Shown one piece after another: positions 4,088-6,048 of a DNA stretch of 6,048 bases; positions within the stretch are counted from its first letter, which is position 1, and each line of letters starts with the position of its first letter. The stretch lies in the NCBI GenBank assembly GCA_900545165.1, contig UQYA01000099.1, positions 1 to 6,048 on the forward strand, given 5' to 3'. Source of the stretch: an uncultured Collinsella sp. (lineage in GTDB: Bacteria; Actinomycetota; Coriobacteriia; Coriobacteriales; Coriobacteriaceae). Below the pieces are notes generated by a model. That model was not told the DNA's origin and made no database searches. It was given only the letters and a program-made list of their open reading frames with translations. Made by a program: the position numbers and the translations under genes.

Positions 4088-6048
4088 TCGATGCGCCCGA
4101 CCACGCCGTAGGGGAGCGGGACGATCGTTCGGCATGGGTATGGCTCATTGCCGCCCTGTTGGGGATAGCGCTCTCGGTTGTTGCCGGCATGATGAGCTAC
4201 GGTTACACGACAGCCCAGGCCGAGCAGCGCTTTGCCGACGTTGTCGATTACGTGGCGACGCAGAGCCTTTCCTACGATGCATTCAATAGCGCCTATACGA
4301 CCAAAAACCTGATTCGCGTTATGGAGATCGCCGGAGAGGCGGCGCGCGATATGGAGCGCGACGGCTCGGTGGATAACGCCGCGCTGGAGCAATATGCTGA
4401 CCAGTTCAACGTGAGTGCGCTGATCGTGACGGACGCATCGGGCAACTTGGTGTCCGAGTCCTCGACGGATGGCGTGGGCTACGAGTCGCTTGCTACGTAT
4501 CTCAAAGAAGCGCCCGTGTTGGAGGTGGCAACCCATCCGCTTAAGTCTTATACCGATAGTATTACGCTTGCGGATGATTCGGTTGCAGACATTGGTTGCG
4601 TGGCCCGGCAGGATGGCGAGGGTATCGTTATCGCGGTAAGGCATCGGAGCGCGAAGGCGGTTGCAGGCAATACGCTCAAACTGCAGAGTCTGCTTGAAGG
4701 TTATGAAACCATCGATAGCGGCAATATCGTGATCGAAAACGATGGCAAGGTCGTTGCGACCAACGCCGTTGAACCCACCATCTTGGGCGTGTTCGACCTG
4801 CCTGCGACGGACGCCATCATTGTCGACGAAATTAAGGATCGATGTCTGCCCGGCAAAGTCCGACTGGTCAACGTCAACGGCGAGTGGTATTTGGGCACAT
4901 ACGGCAAAGCGCAAAAATTCTACGTGTACACCTATGCCTCGGCGCAGCGCTACTTTGAGGTCGTCGCGGCTGTCGCTGCCGGCGTGCTGGTGCTTTACAG
5001 CGGTGTTGTAGCCTCTGTTGTGATGGTGCGTCGCCGCGCTGATCGTCGACGCTTGACAGACTTGCTGCAGCAGGAGCGCGACTATGGCGACAAGCTGGCA
5101 AAGGCGGCGCGTGAGGCCTCGTCTGCCAACTCGGCAAAGACGGAGTTCCTGCGTCGCATGAGCCACGATCTGCGCACGCCCATCAACGGCATTCGCGGTA
5201 TGGTTGAGGTCGGCGATGGCAATGCGGACGATCTGCAAAAGCAGACCGAGTGCCGCTCAAGGATCTGGACGGCATCGGGATTGCTGCTCGACCTTGCCAA
5301 CGAGGCCCTGGATATGAGTCGTCTGGAGAGCGGGCAGATCGAACTGGAGCTTGTTCCCACAAACTTGGTGACCCTCAACCACGAGGTGCGCGATATTCTG
5401 GAGCGCCAGGCCGAGGAGCGTCTGGTGACAATTATCTGCGACCAGCAGACGCTTAATCATCCCTATGCGCGGGTGAGCGTGACGCACCTCAAGCGCTTGT
5501 TGCTCAATATTGCCGGTAATGCCGTTAAGTACAACCGCCGGGGCGGCTATGTTCGCCTGGTGTGCCGCGAGGTGGAGCCAGTGGATGGCGCCCCCGTCTA
5601 TGAATACACGATCGCCGATAACGGTATTGGCATGAGCGAGGAGTTCCAACAGCACCTCTACGAACCGTTTTGTCGCGAGGAGCAACAGGTGGAAGGCGCT
5701 TCATCGGGAACTGGTCTGGGTGCGCCTATCGCAAAACAGTTGGTCGAGCTTATGGGCGGAACCATGAGCTTTACGAGCATCTTGGGGCAGGGGACGACGT
5801 TTACCATCCGTCTGCCGTTTGAGAAGTGCGAGCGCTCCGAGATTCCTCAGGCTGTGCGCGTGGACGCGGGGGATGGCGATGCGCTCCAGGGCTTGCGCGT
5901 TTTGCTCGTAGAGGATAACGACCTGAATGCCGAGATTGCACAGTTTACGCTCGCCCGCGCCGGTGCCGTCGTGACGCATGCTAAGGATGGTGAGTCTGCC
6001 GTCGAGATGTTTGCCGCGAGCGCGCCGCACGAGTACGACGTGGTGTTG
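4084..6048 (+). CDS. hybrid sensor histidine kinase, 3' end beyond the window
   Basis: The frame is open for 655 codons to the window edge. The protein is an inner-membrane sensor that should autophosphorylate on histidine and pass phosphate to its own receiver domain. Segments: TM helix about 17-39; extracellular region about 40-292, with two Cache/PAS-like cores (LIVTDASGNLV 113-123, NIVIENDGKVVATN 214-227), suggesting a double Cache; TM helix about 293-315; a charged coiled linker without HAMP; HisKA with MSHDLRTPINGI (H361 as phosphoacceptor). HATPase_c has its N-box around N475/N479 (LNIAGNAVKYN), G1 box DNGIGM (512-517), F-box YEPF (526-529), G2 GTGLG (542-546) and G3 GQGTTF (568-573). 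A receiver domain begins near 604 (VLLVEDNDLN, acidic pair E610-D611); its phospho-aspartate lies just past the edge. All kinase boxes look intact. Whether an Hpt or second receiver follows cannot be seen. It overlaps the binding-lipoprotein gene, its likely sensory partner. Confidence 0.92.
   Translation, partial: MIDAPDHAVGERDDRSAWVWLIAALLGIALSVVAGMMSYGYTTAQAEQRFADVVDYVATQSLSYDAFNSAYTTKNLIRVMEIAGEAARDMERDGSVDNAALEQYADQFNVSALIVTDASGNLVSESSTDGVGYESLATYLKEAPVLEVATHPLKSYTDSITLADDSVADIGCVARQDGEGIVIAVRHRSAKAVAGNTLKLQSLLEGYETIDSGNIVIENDGKVVATNAVEPTILGVFDLPATDAIIVDEIKDRCLPGKVRLVNVNGEWYLGTYGKAQKFYVYTYASAQRYFEVVAAVAAGVLVLYSGVVASVVMVRRRADRRRLTDLLQQERDYGDKLAKAAREASSANSAKTEFLRRMSHDLRTPINGIRGMVEVGDGNADDLQKQTECRSRIWTASGLLLDLANEALDMSRLESGQIELELVPTNLVTLNHEVRDILERQAEERLVTIICDQQTLNHPYARVSVTHLKRLLLNIAGNAVKYNRRGGYVRLVCREVEPVDGAPVYEYTIADNGIGMSEEFQQHLYEPFCREEQQVEGASSGTGLGAPIAKQLVELMGGTMSFTSILGQGTTFTIRLPFEKCERSEIPQAVRVDAGDGDALQGLRVLLVEDNDLNAEIAQFTLARAGAVVTHAKDGESAVEMFAASAPHEYDVVL

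Noticed and set aside
3991..5238. 415-codon open frame antisense to the kinase gene
   Set aside because: It lies opposite the kinase's extracellular and HisKA regions, and the sense frame has all expected motifs. The antisense product shows no domain and its composition is shadow-like.

Overview
The window is GC-rich, with strong G/C bias at third codon positions, and reads as a chromosomal segment of a high-GC Gram-positive gut-type actinobacterium. Coriobacteriia (Collinsella or a relative) is my best inference. It rests on codon bias, a lipoprotein-type binding protein, a possible leaderless start behind a TAnnnT box, and a terminator hairpin without a U-tract. I cannot run a database search, so the taxon is a judgement. 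I saw no RNA gene, insertion sequence, CRISPR array or phage gene.

Layout. Bases 1-39 hold only downstream flank with no signal I can name. On the minus strand, 40-867 encodes a multidomain regulator: an XRE helix-turn-helix, a four-cysteine zinc ribbon and a TipAS-like drug-binding domain. It has a good sigma70-type promoter and ribosome binding site. Divergent from it, 1009-1746 encodes TrmO, the SAM-dependent methyltransferase of t6A37 in tRNA. The 141-bp divergent spacer carries two small palindromes placed like operators of the regulator. Next, 1859-3073 encodes a MalY/PatB-type PLP C-S lyase, closed by a strong hairpin at 3088-3121.

A new transcription unit starts behind an extended -10 box at 3167-3175. 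It encodes a substrate-binding lipoprotein (3218-4087) and, overlapping it by ATGA, a hybrid histidine kinase (4084 to beyond the window end). The kinase has two membrane helices around a roughly 250-residue extracellular region that looks like a double Cache domain. Inside the cell it has HisKA, HATPase_c and the first part of a receiver domain.

How the genes fit together. The last two genes form a probable two-protein sensor: a membrane-anchored binding protein captures a small ligand, perhaps an amino acid, and presents it to the extracellular domain of the kinase. This resembles LuxP-LuxQ but uses a family-3-type binding protein. No ABC permease or ATPase gene follows the binding protein inside the window, which favours sensing over transport. 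The other three genes appear to be independent units: a probable drug-responsive regulator, a tRNA modification enzyme and a sulfur amino acid enzyme.
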